Positions 6,549-16,377 of a DNA stretch of 64,000 nucleotides are shown here, piece after piece (the stretch's first letter is position 1; every line of letters begins with the position of its first letter). Below the pieces are notes generated by a model, which was not told the DNA's origin, ran no database searches, and was given only the letters and a program-made list of their open reading frames with translations. Origin of the DNA: an uncultured bacterium (GTDB lineage: Bacteria; Planctomycetota; UBA8742; UBA2392). The stretch spans positions 110,293 through 174,292 of the forward strand of contig CALLQI010000023.1 in NCBI GenBank assembly GCA_938014885.1, read 5' to 3'. Position numbers and translations under genes: made by a program.

Positions 6549-9010
6549 GGATGCACCCTTGCCTTCACACCGCCCAACAACGTCGGCACCACGAACAGGG
6601 TCAACAACAGCGCGCTGGTCACACCAATTCCCGCCGTGGCTCCCACGCTGAACAAGGCCGGGTGGCTGGCCAGCGACAGGCTGCCAAAACCGAACAGCGT
6701 GGTCAGCGCGGCGATCATTACGCCGGCCGTCGCGTGCCGCAATGTGTCAGTGGGCGTCGCATGGGCCGGCTGCACATCACCCCGCGCCACGTGCCACGAC
6801 TGCACGAAGAAGATGCCATAGTCTATGCCCAGCCCCGCAATGAACACCGTCACCAGCGTGTTGATGATGTTGAACGGGATGTTCAGCAGGCCCATCAGCC
6901 CGACAGTCCAGATCATCGCGCCCGCCACCGGCACCAGCGCAATCAGCACGTCGCGTGCTCGACCGAATGTCAACCACAGGATCACCACCACCAGCACCAG
7001 GCTCAACCCTCCGACCAGCGCCAGGTCCTGCCGGATGAAAGTGATCATCCGCGCCGCAAACGAGGCCTTGTTCAGCACCATGGCACTCGGGGCCAGCGCG
7101 CGCAGCGTGCCGATTCTTGACGTGTCAAGCTGTGCCGTGGTGGCCGCATACACCCGGCCCTCAGCCTCCGAGACAAACCCCGCAAGCAACTGCCAGATCG
7201 GCCGCTGCCGCAGGTCAGATGCCACGAGGCTCGCCGGTGCCGTGGTGGCGCGCAGCCAGCCGAAGAACACGGCAAAGCGGTCCTCCACCCGGTCCCGACG
7301 AAAGGGCGTGTATTCCTCGCCGGTTTCGGCGCGGATCGCGGTTGCGCTGGACATGGCCGTCTTCAGCGCCTCCAGCCGGGTCTCGCCCCAGAACCGCTGC
7401 CAGCGCGCAAAGTTCTCGCGCTGTGTGGCCGGCGCGGGCAGCACCCACGAAATGCCCTCGTGCGTGGCGCCAATCGTATCCAGCGCCAGTGCCGCCTCGT
7501 CATTGGCACGCAGCGCAGATTCCAGGTCAGGGCCTGAAGACAGCACAAGCGTACGTCGCAGGGCCTCCTGCCCGTAAGCCTGCCCGATGCGGGCTTCGGC
7601 GTCCGCAGTGGCGGCGCTCTTGCCGTCCAGGTTGGTTACGTCGCCGTCGAACTGGACGCCGGTCGCCTGCCAAGCCAGCAGCGCTGTAACGCACGCTGCC
7701 GCGATCAGCAGGGTCTTGGGCCATCGCGCACGGGCCCGGCCGCACAAATTCACGGCTGCGCCAAACCCTGCGGTAATGCCGCGGGCCGGCCCGGCGGACC
7801 GCAACATCTGCGGACCGGCCAGCAGCGCAAACGCCAGCGCGCCGACGATGCCGGCAATTGCGACTTCAGCCAGCTGGTGCAAACCGTCAAAGCGCGAAAA
7901 GCGCAGCATGAAGATCGCCGCAATCGTGGTCAGCATCGCCACAAACGAAGGGCGACCGGTCTGTCGGATGGCCTCACGGGCGCGGGTCGCGCGGTCGCCT
8001 TCAGCACTGCCATAGGCCGCGATCAGGTGAATCGCATAGTCCACGGCAATCCCCAGCAGCACGGCCGCGAAGCCCGCCGTGATGGCGCTGATCGTGCCGC
8101 GAAGCCAACCCTGCACGCCCAGCGCAAACGCGAAACCAAAGCCCACACTGCAAAGCGGAAGTGCCATCGGCGTCAGGCTGCGAAACGCGAACAGGAAAAG
8201 CACTAAGATGCCCAGCACACTTGTGGCGATCGTCAGGTTCATGTCAAAGCGCAGCACTTCGGCGTTGTCCACGCTGCTGCGGTGCGCGCCGATCACGTAC
8301 ACCTGCACGCCCTCAAGCTTGGCCAGCACCGCGTCCAGCGCCGCCATGAAGCCGCGGCCGCGGCCCGTATCGCCCGAGACAAAGTCGGCCTCCACGAACA
8401 GCACCGCAAAGCGCCCGTCCGCACTCAGCAGTCGGCCCTGGCCGTCCTTGCGGCCGGAAAAGCCGCTGTTCAGGCGTTCAAAACGCCGGAACGTGATTTC
8501 ATCGATACCAAACGGGTCGTCGCGAAATGTGCTGACTGTGGGCAAGCCGGTTTGTGCAGCCAGCCACTCGCGCATGCGCTGCTGAAAGAACTCGCGGTTT
8601 AGGCGCGCCTCCAGTTCGCGCTCAAAGGCCGCGTCAAACAGCAGCGGGGCCTTGCCTGAGTACAGGATAAAAATGTCTTCCTCGGCGCTGCGGTCGATGC
8701 GCGACATCACGGACTTCACGCCATCGACCTCGCGCAGCATGCCGTCGGCGCGGTCTACGGCTGCGGCCAGCGCTGCGCCGTCGTCGCTTTCGAGCGCGAT
8801 CACCACCCGTTCCAGGCCGCGATAATGCCCCAGCACCAGCCGGCTTTCGGCCACCATCGGCTCGTCCTGCGGCAGCAAGCCGAACACGTCTTCATCGAAC
8901 GTGAGTTGCGCGATGCCGGCCGCAGAAAGCATCAGCACCAGCGCACAGGCGACGGGCCACGCAAGGCGGCGGCGGCTCAGGTAAACAAAAACTCGCTCGA
9001 ACGGACCCAT
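6545..9010 (-). CDS. MMPL/RND-superfamily lipid exporter (ApeM-like)
   Basis: The 821-residue product has the duplicated RND layout: one N-terminal helix (about 16-34), a large periplasmic domain (about 35-240), five helices, a second single helix and periplasmic domain, and five C-terminal helices. Characteristic helix-4 motifs are seen twice: AVLLGIAVDYAIHLIAAYG and IAGLGIDYGIFFVQSW, each with the conserved Asp used in proton coupling. Single-gene MMPL exporters of this size accompany aryl polyene, hopanoid and other lipid clusters. It overlaps the following lipoprotein gene by 4 bp and is separated from fabG by 175 bp of degenerate repeats. The cargo is inferred to be the lipid or polyene made by the neighbouring genes. 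Confidence 0.88.
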   Translation of the reverse strand: MGPFERVFVYLSRRRLAWPVACALVLMLSAAGIAQLTFDEDVFGLLPQDEPMVAESRLVLGHYRGLERVVIALESDDGAALAAAVDRADGMLREVDGVKSVMSRIDRSAEEDIFILYSGKAPLLFDAAFERELEARLNREFFQQRMREWLAAQTGLPTVSTFRDDPFGIDEITFRRFERLNSGFSGRKDGQGRLLSADGRFAVLFVEADFVSGDTGRGRGFMAALDAVLAKLEGVQVYVIGAHRSSVDNAEVLRFDMNLTIATSVLGILVLFLFAFRSLTPMALPLCSVGFGFAFALGVQGWLRGTISAITAGFAAVLLGIAVDYAIHLIAAYGSAEGDRATRAREAIRQTGRPSFVAMLTTIAAIFMLRFSRFDGLHQLAEVAIAGIVGALAFALLAGPQMLRSAGPARGITAGFGAAVNLCGRARARWPKTLLIAAACVTALLAWQATGVQFDGDVTNLDGKSAATADAEARIGQAYGQEALRRTLVLSSGPDLESALRANDEAALALDTIGATHEGISWVLPAPATQRENFARWQRFWGETRLEALKTAMSSATAIRAETGEEYTPFRRDRVEDRFAVFFGWLRATTAPASLVASDLRQRPIWQLLAGFVSEAEGRVYAATTAQLDTSRIGTLRALAPSAMVLNKASFAARMITFIRQDLALVGGLSLVLVVVILWLTFGRARDVLIALVPVAGAMIWTVGLMGLLNIPFNIINTLVTVFIAGLGIDYGIFFVQSWHVARGDVQPAHATPTDTLRHATAGVMIAALTTLFGFGSLSLASHPALFSVGATAGIGVTSALLLTLFVVPTLLGGVKARVHP

Positions 9011-9055
9011 CGCCCGGATTGTGGATCAAGCAGGCGGGGTTGAACAGTGAGATCG

Positions 9056-9120
9056 GTGCTCAGTGCCCGGTGCTCAGTGCCCGGTGCTCGGTGCCCAGTG
9101 CCCGGTGCTTGGTGCCCGGG
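9056..9120. repeat. degenerate short tandem repeat, unit about 14 bp
   Basis: This stretch consists of imperfect head-to-tail copies of GTGCCCGGTGCTCA and its 7-bp halves (GTGCCCG, GTGCTCA, GTGCCCA, GTGCTTG). It lies in the gap between fabG and the MMPL gene, inside an otherwise tightly packed leftward operon. No coding frame crosses it convincingly. Confidence 0.8.
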
Positions 9121-9143
9121 CTTCGAGTGTCGATGCGGTCGCC

Positions 9144-9186
9144 CTTCCCCTAACCCCCAACCCCTAACCCCTAAGCCCCCAGCCCT
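9144..9186. repeat. C-rich tandem repeat resembling CCCCTAA
   Basis: Several imperfect copies of a 7-8 bp unit (CCCCTAA, CCCCCAA, CCCCTAAG) run up to the stop codon of fabG. On the leftward transcript this becomes a G-rich run (TTAGGGG-like) immediately after the fabG stop, capable in principle of forming a G-quadruplex. Confidence 0.75.
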
Positions 9187-9911
9187 TACATGTACATGCC
9201 CCCGTTGACTCCCAGTACCTGGCCAGTGATGTACCCGGCCTCGGGCCCGGCGAGGAAGCTTACGGCCGCCGCAATGTCTTCAGCCTTGCCGAAGCGCTTC
9301 AGCGGGATGTGCTTTTCCAGTTCTTCGCGCGGCAGGTCTTTGACCATGTCGGTTTCAATGAAACCCGGCGCCACGACGTTCACTGTAATGTTGCGGCTGG
9401 CGATCTCCTTTGCCAGCGCCTTGCACGCGCCAATCAGGCCGGCCTTGCTGGCGCTGTAGTTCACCTGCCCCGCGTTGCCCGCCTGCCCGCTTACGCTGCT
9501 GATCGCGATGATGCGGCCGCTGCGGCGGCGCAGCATCGGCCTCATGCAGGCCTTGGTGACGTGAAAGAAGCCGCCGAGGTTGGTGTCGATCACCGACTGC
9601 CACTCTTCAGGCCCCAGCATGGCCATCAGCCCGTCGCGAGTAATGCCAGCGTTGCTGACCACGACTTCAGGCGCGCCTTCGGACTCAATCAGCGGCTCCA
9701 GCGCGGCGTTCACGGCTGCGGCGTCGCGGACGGAAAACTGCACCGGTATCGCGCTGCCGCCGGTGCCAATGATCTCGTCGCAAAGTGCCCCGGCCGCATC
9801 GACGCCCTGGGTGAAGTTGGCCCAGACGCGAAATCCGTCTTTGGCCAGTCGCAGGGCAATGGCCCGCCCGATCCCGCGTGAAGCGCCGGTCACCAATGCA
9901 ATTCTGGACAA
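9186..9911 (-). CDS. fabG: 3-oxoacyl-ACP reductase
   Basis: A classical short-chain dehydrogenase of 241 residues from the preferred start. The Rossmann motif is TGASRGIG. The catalytic Ser-Tyr-Lys set is in ISSVSG and YSASKAG, the NAG motif is VVSNAGITRDG, and the C-terminus GQVLGVNGGMYM is typical of FabG. The frame is open to 10007, but TTG 9911 is preferred because GGAGG lies 6 bases upstream and the protein then starts directly before the first beta strand (SRIALVTGASRG). It reduces beta-ketoacyl-ACP with NADPH. It is the first gene of the leftward arm and diverges from the ACP gene across about 120 bp. In context it is the ketoreductase partner (ApeQ-like) of the ketosynthase pair. Confidence 0.92.
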   Translation of the reverse strand: MSRIALVTGASRGIGRAIALRLAKDGFRVWANFTQGVDAAGALCDEIIGTGGSAIPVQFSVRDAAAVNAALEPLIESEGAPEVVVSNAGITRDGLMAMLGPEEWQSVIDTNLGGFFHVTKACMRPMLRRRSGRIIAISSVSGQAGNAGQVNYSASKAGLIGACKALAKEIASRNITVNVVAPGFIETDMVKDLPREELEKHIPLKRFGKAEDIAAAVSFLAGPEAGYITGQVLGVNGGMYM

Positions 9912-10031
9912 AACAGGCCTCCGTTCCGGCGCTTTACAGCGCAACGGCCGCGAGCGTATAGTGCCCGCGGCGGTTGCTTCCTTATAGGAATGCGCTGCCG
10001 GGGGCAATGAGGGGACCGAAAGAAGGGTCCG
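9912..10031. promoter_or_regulatory. divergent promoter region of the lipid cluster
   Basis: About 120 bp separates the fabG start (9911, leftward) from the ACP start (10032, rightward), so promoters for both arms must lie here. It contains the fabG Shine-Dalgarno (GGAGG on the minus strand near 9920) and the ACP one (AGAAGGG near 10020-10027). I could not pick a convincing -35/-10 pair. A shared regulator would bind here; no regulator gene adjoins. Confidence 0.5.
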
Positions 10032-10328
10032 ATGGGAACCGGCCAGATGGGAACAGGCAAGGACACTGATTCACGAACGTTGGTCAACGAACTGAAGTCC
10101 TTGATCATCGAGCACCTGAATCTTGAAGACATTGACCCCTCCAGCGTGGACCCCAGCGCGCCGTTGTTCGGTGCCGGGCTCGGGCTCGACAGCGTGGACG
10201 CGCTTGAGCTTGTGATGCTGATGGAAACCAGCTACGGGGCCAAAATCGGCACGTCGGAAGTCGGCCGCAAAGCGTTCGCCAGCCTTGACTCACTGGCCGC
10301 CTTCGTGCAGCAGAACCGTACCCGCTGA
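10032..10328 (+). CDS. acyl carrier protein
   Basis: A 98-residue acidic, helical protein with the phosphopantetheine attachment motif GLGLDSVDALELVML; the Ser of DSVD (about residue 55) carries the prosthetic group. The length is slightly above the usual 77-85 because of an N-terminal extension rich in Gly and Thr (MGTGQMGTGK). A second ATG 15 bp downstream is possible, but AGAAGGG sits correctly for 10032. It is the first gene of the rightward arm and precedes the ketosynthase by 15 bp. It is therefore the dedicated carrier for the KS/CLF pair rather than the housekeeping AcpP. Confidence 0.9.
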   Translation: MGTGQMGTGKDTDSRTLVNELKSLIIEHLNLEDIDPSSVDPSAPLFGAGLGLDSVDALELVMLMETSYGAKIGTSEVGRKAFASLDSLAAFVQQNRTR

Positions 10329-10343
10329 TTTGCAGCGAAACCC

Positions 10344-11609
10344 ATGTCCCCCGACCCACGCGCCCATCCGCACGCGCAGCCCGTTGCCGTAACCGGCCTC
10401 GGCGTCATTGGCGCCACCGGCAACGGTGTGGCCGCCATGGACGCGGCCTTTGATGCCGGCCGCGAAGGCGTGCGCCGGCTCACCCTGTGGCAGTCCGAAC
10501 TGGGGGCCGAGTTCCCGGTTGGCCAGATTGACGGCGACGTGCGTGCGATGCTTGCCGAAGCGATCGGGCCCCGGCTGACGGCGCGCCTTGCCAAACGCCT
10601 TTCGCGCTCTGATGAGCTGGCACTGATTGCGACCGCCGAAGCGCTGCGCCACGCGGGCCTGACGGCGCTGCCGCCGGGTACCGGTGCCTACCTGGGCGAA
10701 AGCGTCTGCGGCACCTTCACCACAGAAGCCGTGTACGAACGCTGGAAACGCGAAGCCATCGCGGGGGCGCGCCGCCGGCCGGACCTGGGCGGTTTCGTGC
10801 ACGAAGGCGCGAACTCGCTTGATCGCCTTGCTGAGGTGTTCGGGTTCGACGGGCCGACACTGAACTTTATGACCGCGTGCAGCAGCAGCGCCAACGCCAT
10901 CGGCATGGCCGCCGAAGAAATCCGCGCGGGACGCGCGCAGGTGATGCTCGCGGGAGGCGCGGACAGCCTTTCGCGCATCGCGTTCTACGGCTTCTGCAGT
11001 TTGAAGGTCACCAGCCCCGACGGGCCGCGCCCCTTTGACGCCAACCGGCATGGCATGATGGTCGGTGAGGGCGCCGGCATGATCGTGCTGGAAAGCCTGG
11101 CCCACGCGCGAGCCCGTGGTGCCAAGGTACTGGCGTTGCTGTCGGGCTACGGTCTCAGTTGCGACGCGCACCACCTGACCGCCCCGGACCCCGCAGGCGG
11201 CGGCGCAATCCGCGCGATGCGCGAAGCGCTGCACCAGGCCGCCATTGCGACCAGCGACGTCGGCTACATCAACGCCCACGGCACCGCGACACTCGACAAC
11301 GACCGTGTTGAGTCGATTGCCGTATCGCAGGTATTCGGCTTGAACGTGCCCGTCAGCAGCACCAAGCGTTTCTTCGGCCACACGCTTGCTGCGGCAGGCG
11401 GCATTGAGGCCGTGATCGCGGTGCGCGCACTGCAGCGCGAGTTGCTGCCCGCGAATCTTGGGATGCGCGACGCGCTCGCCGACGCGACGCTGGACCTCGT
11501 GCGCGAGCCGCGCAGTGCGCCGGGGCTGCGCCACGTGCTTTCCAACAGTTTCGGCTTCGGTGGCAACAACGCGGCGCTCTTGTTCTCACGCGCGGGCGGT
11601 CACGCATGA
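10344..11609 (+). CDS. beta-ketoacyl-ACP synthase (catalytic KS subunit, FabF/ApeO-like)
   Basis: A 421-residue thiolase-fold condensing enzyme with the complete active site of FabF-type synthases: nucleophile C179 in TACSSSANAI, H312 in NAHGTATLDND, and K341 with H346 in STKRFFGHTLAAAGG. The C-terminal LSNSFGFGGNNAALLF motif is also intact. It performs decarboxylative condensation of malonyl-ACP with the growing chain. Its last 4 bp overlap the start of the next gene, which encodes a degenerate paralogue. This is the arrangement of KS and chain-length-factor subunits in type II polyketide and aryl polyene systems. No clear Shine-Dalgarno sequence precedes it, consistent with coupling to the ACP gene. 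Confidence 0.92.
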   Translation: MSPDPRAHPHAQPVAVTGLGVIGATGNGVAAMDAAFDAGREGVRRLTLWQSELGAEFPVGQIDGDVRAMLAEAIGPRLTARLAKRLSRSDELALIATAEALRHAGLTALPPGTGAYLGESVCGTFTTEAVYERWKREAIAGARRRPDLGGFVHEGANSLDRLAEVFGFDGPTLNFMTACSSSANAIGMAAEEIRAGRAQVMLAGGADSLSRIAFYGFCSLKVTSPDGPRPFDANRHGMMVGEGAGMIVLESLAHARARGAKVLALLSGYGLSCDAHHLTAPDPAGGGAIRAMREALHQAAIATSDVGYINAHGTATLDNDRVESIAVSQVFGLNVPVSSTKRFFGHTLAAAGGIEAVIAVRALQRELLPANLGMRDALADATLDLVREPRSAPGLRHVLSNSFGFGGNNAALLFSRAGGHA

Positions 11610-12733
11610 AGATCACCGTGACAGGTGCGGGCGTCGTCAGCGCGCTGGGGCCGGATCTCGCGGCGTTCCGCGAGGGCCTGGCGCGTGGCGTGCATCCGTG
11701 CCGGCCGCACGCCTTCACGCGTTTTGATGGCAGCGTGGCCGAGTTGCCGGCGTACCTGGCCGTGGATGCTGAGCCGGGCGGGCTGATTGAACCGCGCAAA
11801 CTGCGCCGCATGTTCCGGCTGGCACGTATGAGCGCCGTAGCCGCGCGCCAGGCGCTGCAGCACGCTGGTCTTGACCCGTCAAGTATCGACGGCACCCGTC
11901 TGGCCGTGGTGTTCGGCACCGGCCTGGGCGCCATGGAAGTGACGCAGAAGTTCATCGATAGCTGGCTGCAAAACGGCGAGCGCGCGGCAAGCCCGCTGCA
12001 ATTCATGAACAGCCTGCACGGGATTCTCGCCAGCCAGGTCGCCCTGGACGTGCTCGCGCGCGGCCCCAACCTGACTATCGCCCAGCGCGACATCTGCTTT
12101 GAGGCCGCGCTGGACGCCGCCTGCAAACTGCTTGAGACCGGCCGCGCCGATGCCGTGCTGCTGGGCGGCGCCGACGAAATGACCGACATGCTGCACGAAT
12201 TCGGAACTCGCTCGCAGCTGTTCACGACTTTTCCGGGGCATCGTGGCATCGACCCGGCGGACGCGGCCACGACTGTCGTCCCTGGCGACGGTGCCGCTGT
12301 GGTGCTGCTCGAGCGCGCCGACGTCGCGCGCAAGCCGCTGGCCATGGTGCGCGGCACTGCAATCGGGCGGCACCGCGACGGCCGCTCAACACTGGCGGCG
12401 CGGCTGGCCGAAGTCTTCAAGCCGGACCTGGTCACCGACAACCGAGACGGCAGCGCGCGCACCTCCCGTGTGTGCCGCGTCCAAGCCGGGCAACTGCCAG
12501 CCTTCCCTGCGCCGGTGTCGCATCGCGGCAGCTTCGGCACATTCCCGGCTGCGGGCGCGCTGCAATTTGTGTGCAACACGCTGATGCTGGCCCACGGCGA
12601 GTACTACCGCGAGTTGCGGGCAGGCACTCCCGGTGAATCGCGGGCCGCACCACGCGCGATCCTCCACAACGCCACAAGCGCCACCGGCAGCCTCGCTGCC
12701 TATGTGCTGTCGCGCGCCGACAGTGTTGAATGA
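11606..12733 (+). CDS. chain-length-factor-like ketosynthase partner without the active-site Cys
   Basis: The 375-residue product has a thiolase fold (TGAGVVSALGPDLAAF at the N-terminus, GRADAVLLGGADEMTD in the core). At the position of the nucleophilic Cys it has Asp162 (GPNLTIAQRDICFEAAL; spacing from GPN to GG is the same 33 residues as in active KS). The AHGT His motif is missing and the GHT His is replaced by Thr312 (SFGTFPAAG). It cannot catalyse condensation alone. Loss of the Cys in a subunit translationally coupled to an intact KS is the hallmark of chain-length factors (KS-beta, ApeC-like). It probably forms the heterodimer that sets chain length and primes synthesis. Confidence 0.85.
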   Translation: MKITVTGAGVVSALGPDLAAFREGLARGVHPCRPHAFTRFDGSVAELPAYLAVDAEPGGLIEPRKLRRMFRLARMSAVAARQALQHAGLDPSSIDGTRLAVVFGTGLGAMEVTQKFIDSWLQNGERAASPLQFMNSLHGILASQVALDVLARGPNLTIAQRDICFEAALDAACKLLETGRADAVLLGGADEMTDMLHEFGTRSQLFTTFPGHRGIDPADAATTVVPGDGAAVVLLERADVARKPLAMVRGTAIGRHRDGRSTLAARLAEVFKPDLVTDNRDGSARTSRVCRVQAGQLPAFPAPVSHRGSFGTFPAAGALQFVCNTLMLAHGEYYRELRAGTPGESRAAPRAILHNATSATGSLAAYVLSRADSVE

Positions 12734-12742
12734 GCCGTCGCG

Positions 12743-13810
12743 ATGCAAAGCCCGCTAAAGCTGATCAAGACCTACGCCAGCTTCGTGAAGCTGTCGCACA
12801 CGGTGTTCGCGTTGCCATTTGCGATCGCCGGCATGGCCGCCGCCTACGCCGTCCCCACCGCGTTCGTGTACGTCTCGCAGCACCCGCAGGGCCTGCCGCC
12901 CGGCGGCAGTTTTGACCAGCACCTGCCTTTCCTGTGGCCGGCGCTGGCGCTGATACTTTGCTGCATGGTCGGCGCGCGCAGCTTTGCCATGGCGATCAAT
13001 CGCATCCTCGACCGGCGCATCGACGCGCTGAACCCGCGCACTGCTAAACGCGAGCTGCCCGCCGGGGCGCTGTCGCTGCCGCAGGCGTGGGTGTTTGCGC
13101 TGGCGGCGGCCGCGCTGTACTTCGGCGCGTGCTGGATGCTGGGGCCCGTGGTGCTGGCATTGAGCCCGGTCCCGATCGCGCTGATGTGGCTGTATCCGCT
13201 GACCAAGCGCTTCACGGCCGCCTGCCACCTGGTGCTGGGTGCTTCACTGGGGCTGGCACCCGTCGGTGCCTGGGTGGCCGTGCGCAGCGCAAGCTGGGGC
13301 GACGGCGCGGCCCTGACGCCCTACCTGCGCTGGTTTGCCGAGGGCCAGTCATTCACCGGCCTGGGTTGGGGTGCCGTTGCGGAACTTGCCCCGTGGCTGC
13401 TGGGCGGCGCGGTGATGCTATGGGTCGCCGGCTTTGACGTGATCTACGCGCTGCAGGACGATGAGTTTGACCGCGCCAACAAGCTGCATTCGATACCCGC
13501 CAGATTCGGCCGCAAACGTGCCCTGTGGATCAGCCGGGCGATGCACCTGTGTGCGGCCGGACTGTTTTTCGCGTTCGTCTACGTGCTGACACATCCCGCC
13601 CCCACCGGCGGCATGGACACGCGGCAGTACACGCAACTTGAGCAATGGGTATGGGCTGCCCCCTGCGTAATGCTGGCGGGCATGGCGTATCAGCATTCGC
13701 TGGTGCGGCATGATGACCTTTCGCGGGTCAACATGGCGTTTTTTACCGTGAATGGAGTCATCAGTCTGGCCTTCGGCAGCGTATTTCTGGCGGCCTGGCT
13801 GCTTTCCTGA
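12743..13810 (+). CDS. UbiA-family aromatic prenyltransferase
   Basis: A 355-residue integral membrane protein with 8-9 hydrophobic helices and both Asp-rich motifs of the family: NRILDRRIDALNPRT (about residues 88-102) and DVIYALQDDEFDRA (about 231-244), which bind Mg-prenyl diphosphate. The C-terminal DLSRVNMAFFTVNG is typical of the UbiA-like enzymes used in quinone synthesis, including the futalosine-route MqnP group. It is longer than E. coli UbiA because of an extramembrane loop near residues 45-60 and another near 175-205. It starts 10 bp after the chain-length-factor gene and is likely co-transcribed. A quinone-pathway role is the default; a role in tailoring the cluster product is possible. 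Confidence 0.87.
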   Translation: MQSPLKLIKTYASFVKLSHTVFALPFAIAGMAAAYAVPTAFVYVSQHPQGLPPGGSFDQHLPFLWPALALILCCMVGARSFAMAINRILDRRIDALNPRTAKRELPAGALSLPQAWVFALAAAALYFGACWMLGPVVLALSPVPIALMWLYPLTKRFTAACHLVLGASLGLAPVGAWVAVRSASWGDGAALTPYLRWFAEGQSFTGLGWGAVAELAPWLLGGAVMLWVAGFDVIYALQDDEFDRANKLHSIPARFGRKRALWISRAMHLCAAGLFFAFVYVLTHPAPTGGMDTRQYTQLEQWVWAAPCVMLAGMAYQHSLVRHDDLSRVNMAFFTVNGVISLAFGSVFLAAWLLS

Positions 13811-13828
13811 ACCTGCCAAAACGTGCGC

Positions 13829-13856
13829 TTGCGGGTTGGATTGCGCTGGTTAGTAT
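13829..13856 (+). promoter_or_regulatory. possible sigma-70 promoter for atpD
   Basis: TTGCGG (13829-13834), a 16-bp spacer and TAGTAT (13851-13856) lie 70 bp upstream of the atpD ATG, in the gap after the prenyltransferase stop. The match to consensus is only moderate (3/6 and 4/6). Confidence 0.25.
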
Positions 13857-13925
13857 CCGGCACCCTTACGGGGACTGACATTATTCCATTGCGCGCCATT
13901 TGGCGCTTTGCACGCGGGAGCACCC

Positions 13926-15356
<1,431 letters not shown>

Positions 15357-15440
15357 GCATTCGCAAGCATAGTGCAGTCGCTCGCGTGCAGTCTGGCAGT
15401 CGAAGCTTTGCATGCAGTTGTGCAGTGAAGGAGAATGACC

Positions 15441-15890
15441 ATGGCCGGAAGCCCCCCTCCGCACCCGAACCAGGGTTACCCGCAACAGCCGCAGGGTTAC
15501 CCGCCTCAGGGCCAGCAGGGATACCAGCAGCCGGGGTATCAGCAGCCCGGGCAGCAGGGATACGCGCAGCCCGGCTACGCGCCACATGGGGCCGCTCCGC
15601 AGCCTGGTCCGCACGGTCCGCAGCCCGGCGCGCCCAATGGTGTTGACCCGGCGACGGGCATGCCGTTTTCGGACAAACAGAAGAACCTCAGTGGCTTCCT
15701 GCAGCTTGCGCCGCTGGTAATCGGCATTGGTGGTATTGGGCGCTGCTATTCGGGCCACATCGGCATCGGCGTTGCCCAGATCATCCTGAGCTGCACCGGC
15801 ATCGGCCAGATCTGGTCGATCATTGACGGCATCATCCTGCTGACCAGTGACAAAGCCGTTGACGGTAACGGCCTGCCGATGAAGCCGTAG
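15441..15890 (+). CDS. TM2-domain membrane protein with Pro/Gln/Tyr-rich N-terminus
   Basis: 149 residues from ATG 15441 (AAGGAG 7 bases upstream; ATG 15435 is too close to it). Residues 1-70 are low complexity, built from GYPQQPQGYPPQGQQGY-like units with little else but Pro, Gln, Gly, Tyr and Ala. Residues about 80-140 form a TM2 domain: two hydrophobic helices joined by a short polar turn (GIGRCYSGHIGIG), ending in an IDGIILL helix. The domain is common in small membrane proteins of unknown function. The gene lies between atpD and atpC, and the same style of N-terminus recurs in the RDD protein after atpC. Function is unknown; an assembly or membrane-scaffold role would be guesswork. Confidence 0.85.
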   Translation: MAGSPPPHPNQGYPQQPQGYPPQGQQGYQQPGYQQPGQQGYAQPGYAPHGAAPQPGPHGPQPGAPNGVDPATGMPFSDKQKNLSGFLQLAPLVIGIGGIGRCYSGHIGIGVAQIILSCTGIGQIWSIIDGIILLTSDKAVDGNGLPMKP

Positions 15891-15937
15891 GATTGCGACA
15901 GTCAGACCACAGCAACACAAGAACAGAACGCGCGAAC

Positions 15938-16354
15938 ATGAGTGACAAGACCTTGTACGTGGACATCATCGGGCCGGAAAAGCCGGTCTATTCCGGTGCT
16001 GCACTTTCGGTTTCGGCCATGGCGTGGGACGGCCAGGTGGGCATCCTGCCCGGCCACGCGCCGCTGGTGACGAAGCTGGGCATCGGCGAAGTGAAGGTTT
16101 CGCGCGGTACACTGGCCAACACGGTGGTGGACCGTTTCGCGATTCGCCATGGCTACCTGCAGATCGCGCAGAACAAGGTCGTGATCTTGAGTGAAGACGC
16201 CAAGGCAATCGCGGATCTCAAGGGCGTGAACCCGGAGGACGTGACCCGCATCGAGAAGCAGCTGGCCGAAACCAAAGACCCAGCCCAGCGCGCGAAGCTG
16301 CAGGCCGACCTGGACTGGCTGAAGGCCTGCGACAGCCTGCTCAAGAGCACCTGA
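15938..16354 (+). CDS. atpC: F-type ATP synthase subunit epsilon
   Basis: 138 residues, the normal size. The N-terminal beta sandwich is recognisable by LYVDIIGPEKPVYSG, the segment GQVGILPGHAPLVTKLGIG and the AIRHGYLQI strand. A C-terminal helical hairpin of about 45 residues carries the regulatory arm. Start ATG 15938 gives the canonical MSDKTLYVDI N-terminus; the longer frame from 15893 adds a non-homologous leader. It links the gamma stalk to the beta subunits and inhibits ATP hydrolysis. It is 47 bp after the TM2 gene and 23 bp before the RDD gene, so the four genes probably form one transcript. Confidence 0.95.
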   Translation: MSDKTLYVDIIGPEKPVYSGAALSVSAMAWDGQVGILPGHAPLVTKLGIGEVKVSRGTLANTVVDRFAIRHGYLQIAQNKVVILSEDAKAIADLKGVNPEDVTRIEKQLAETKDPAQRAKLQADLDWLKACDSLLKST

Positions 16355-16377
16355 ACCAGCTCAATCGGGAACTTCAC

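Noticed and set aside
9144..9186. Telomere-like CCCCTAA repeat as evidence of a linear replicon end
   Set aside because: It is short, imperfect and internal to an operon, so it is better read as a degenerate intergenic repeat.
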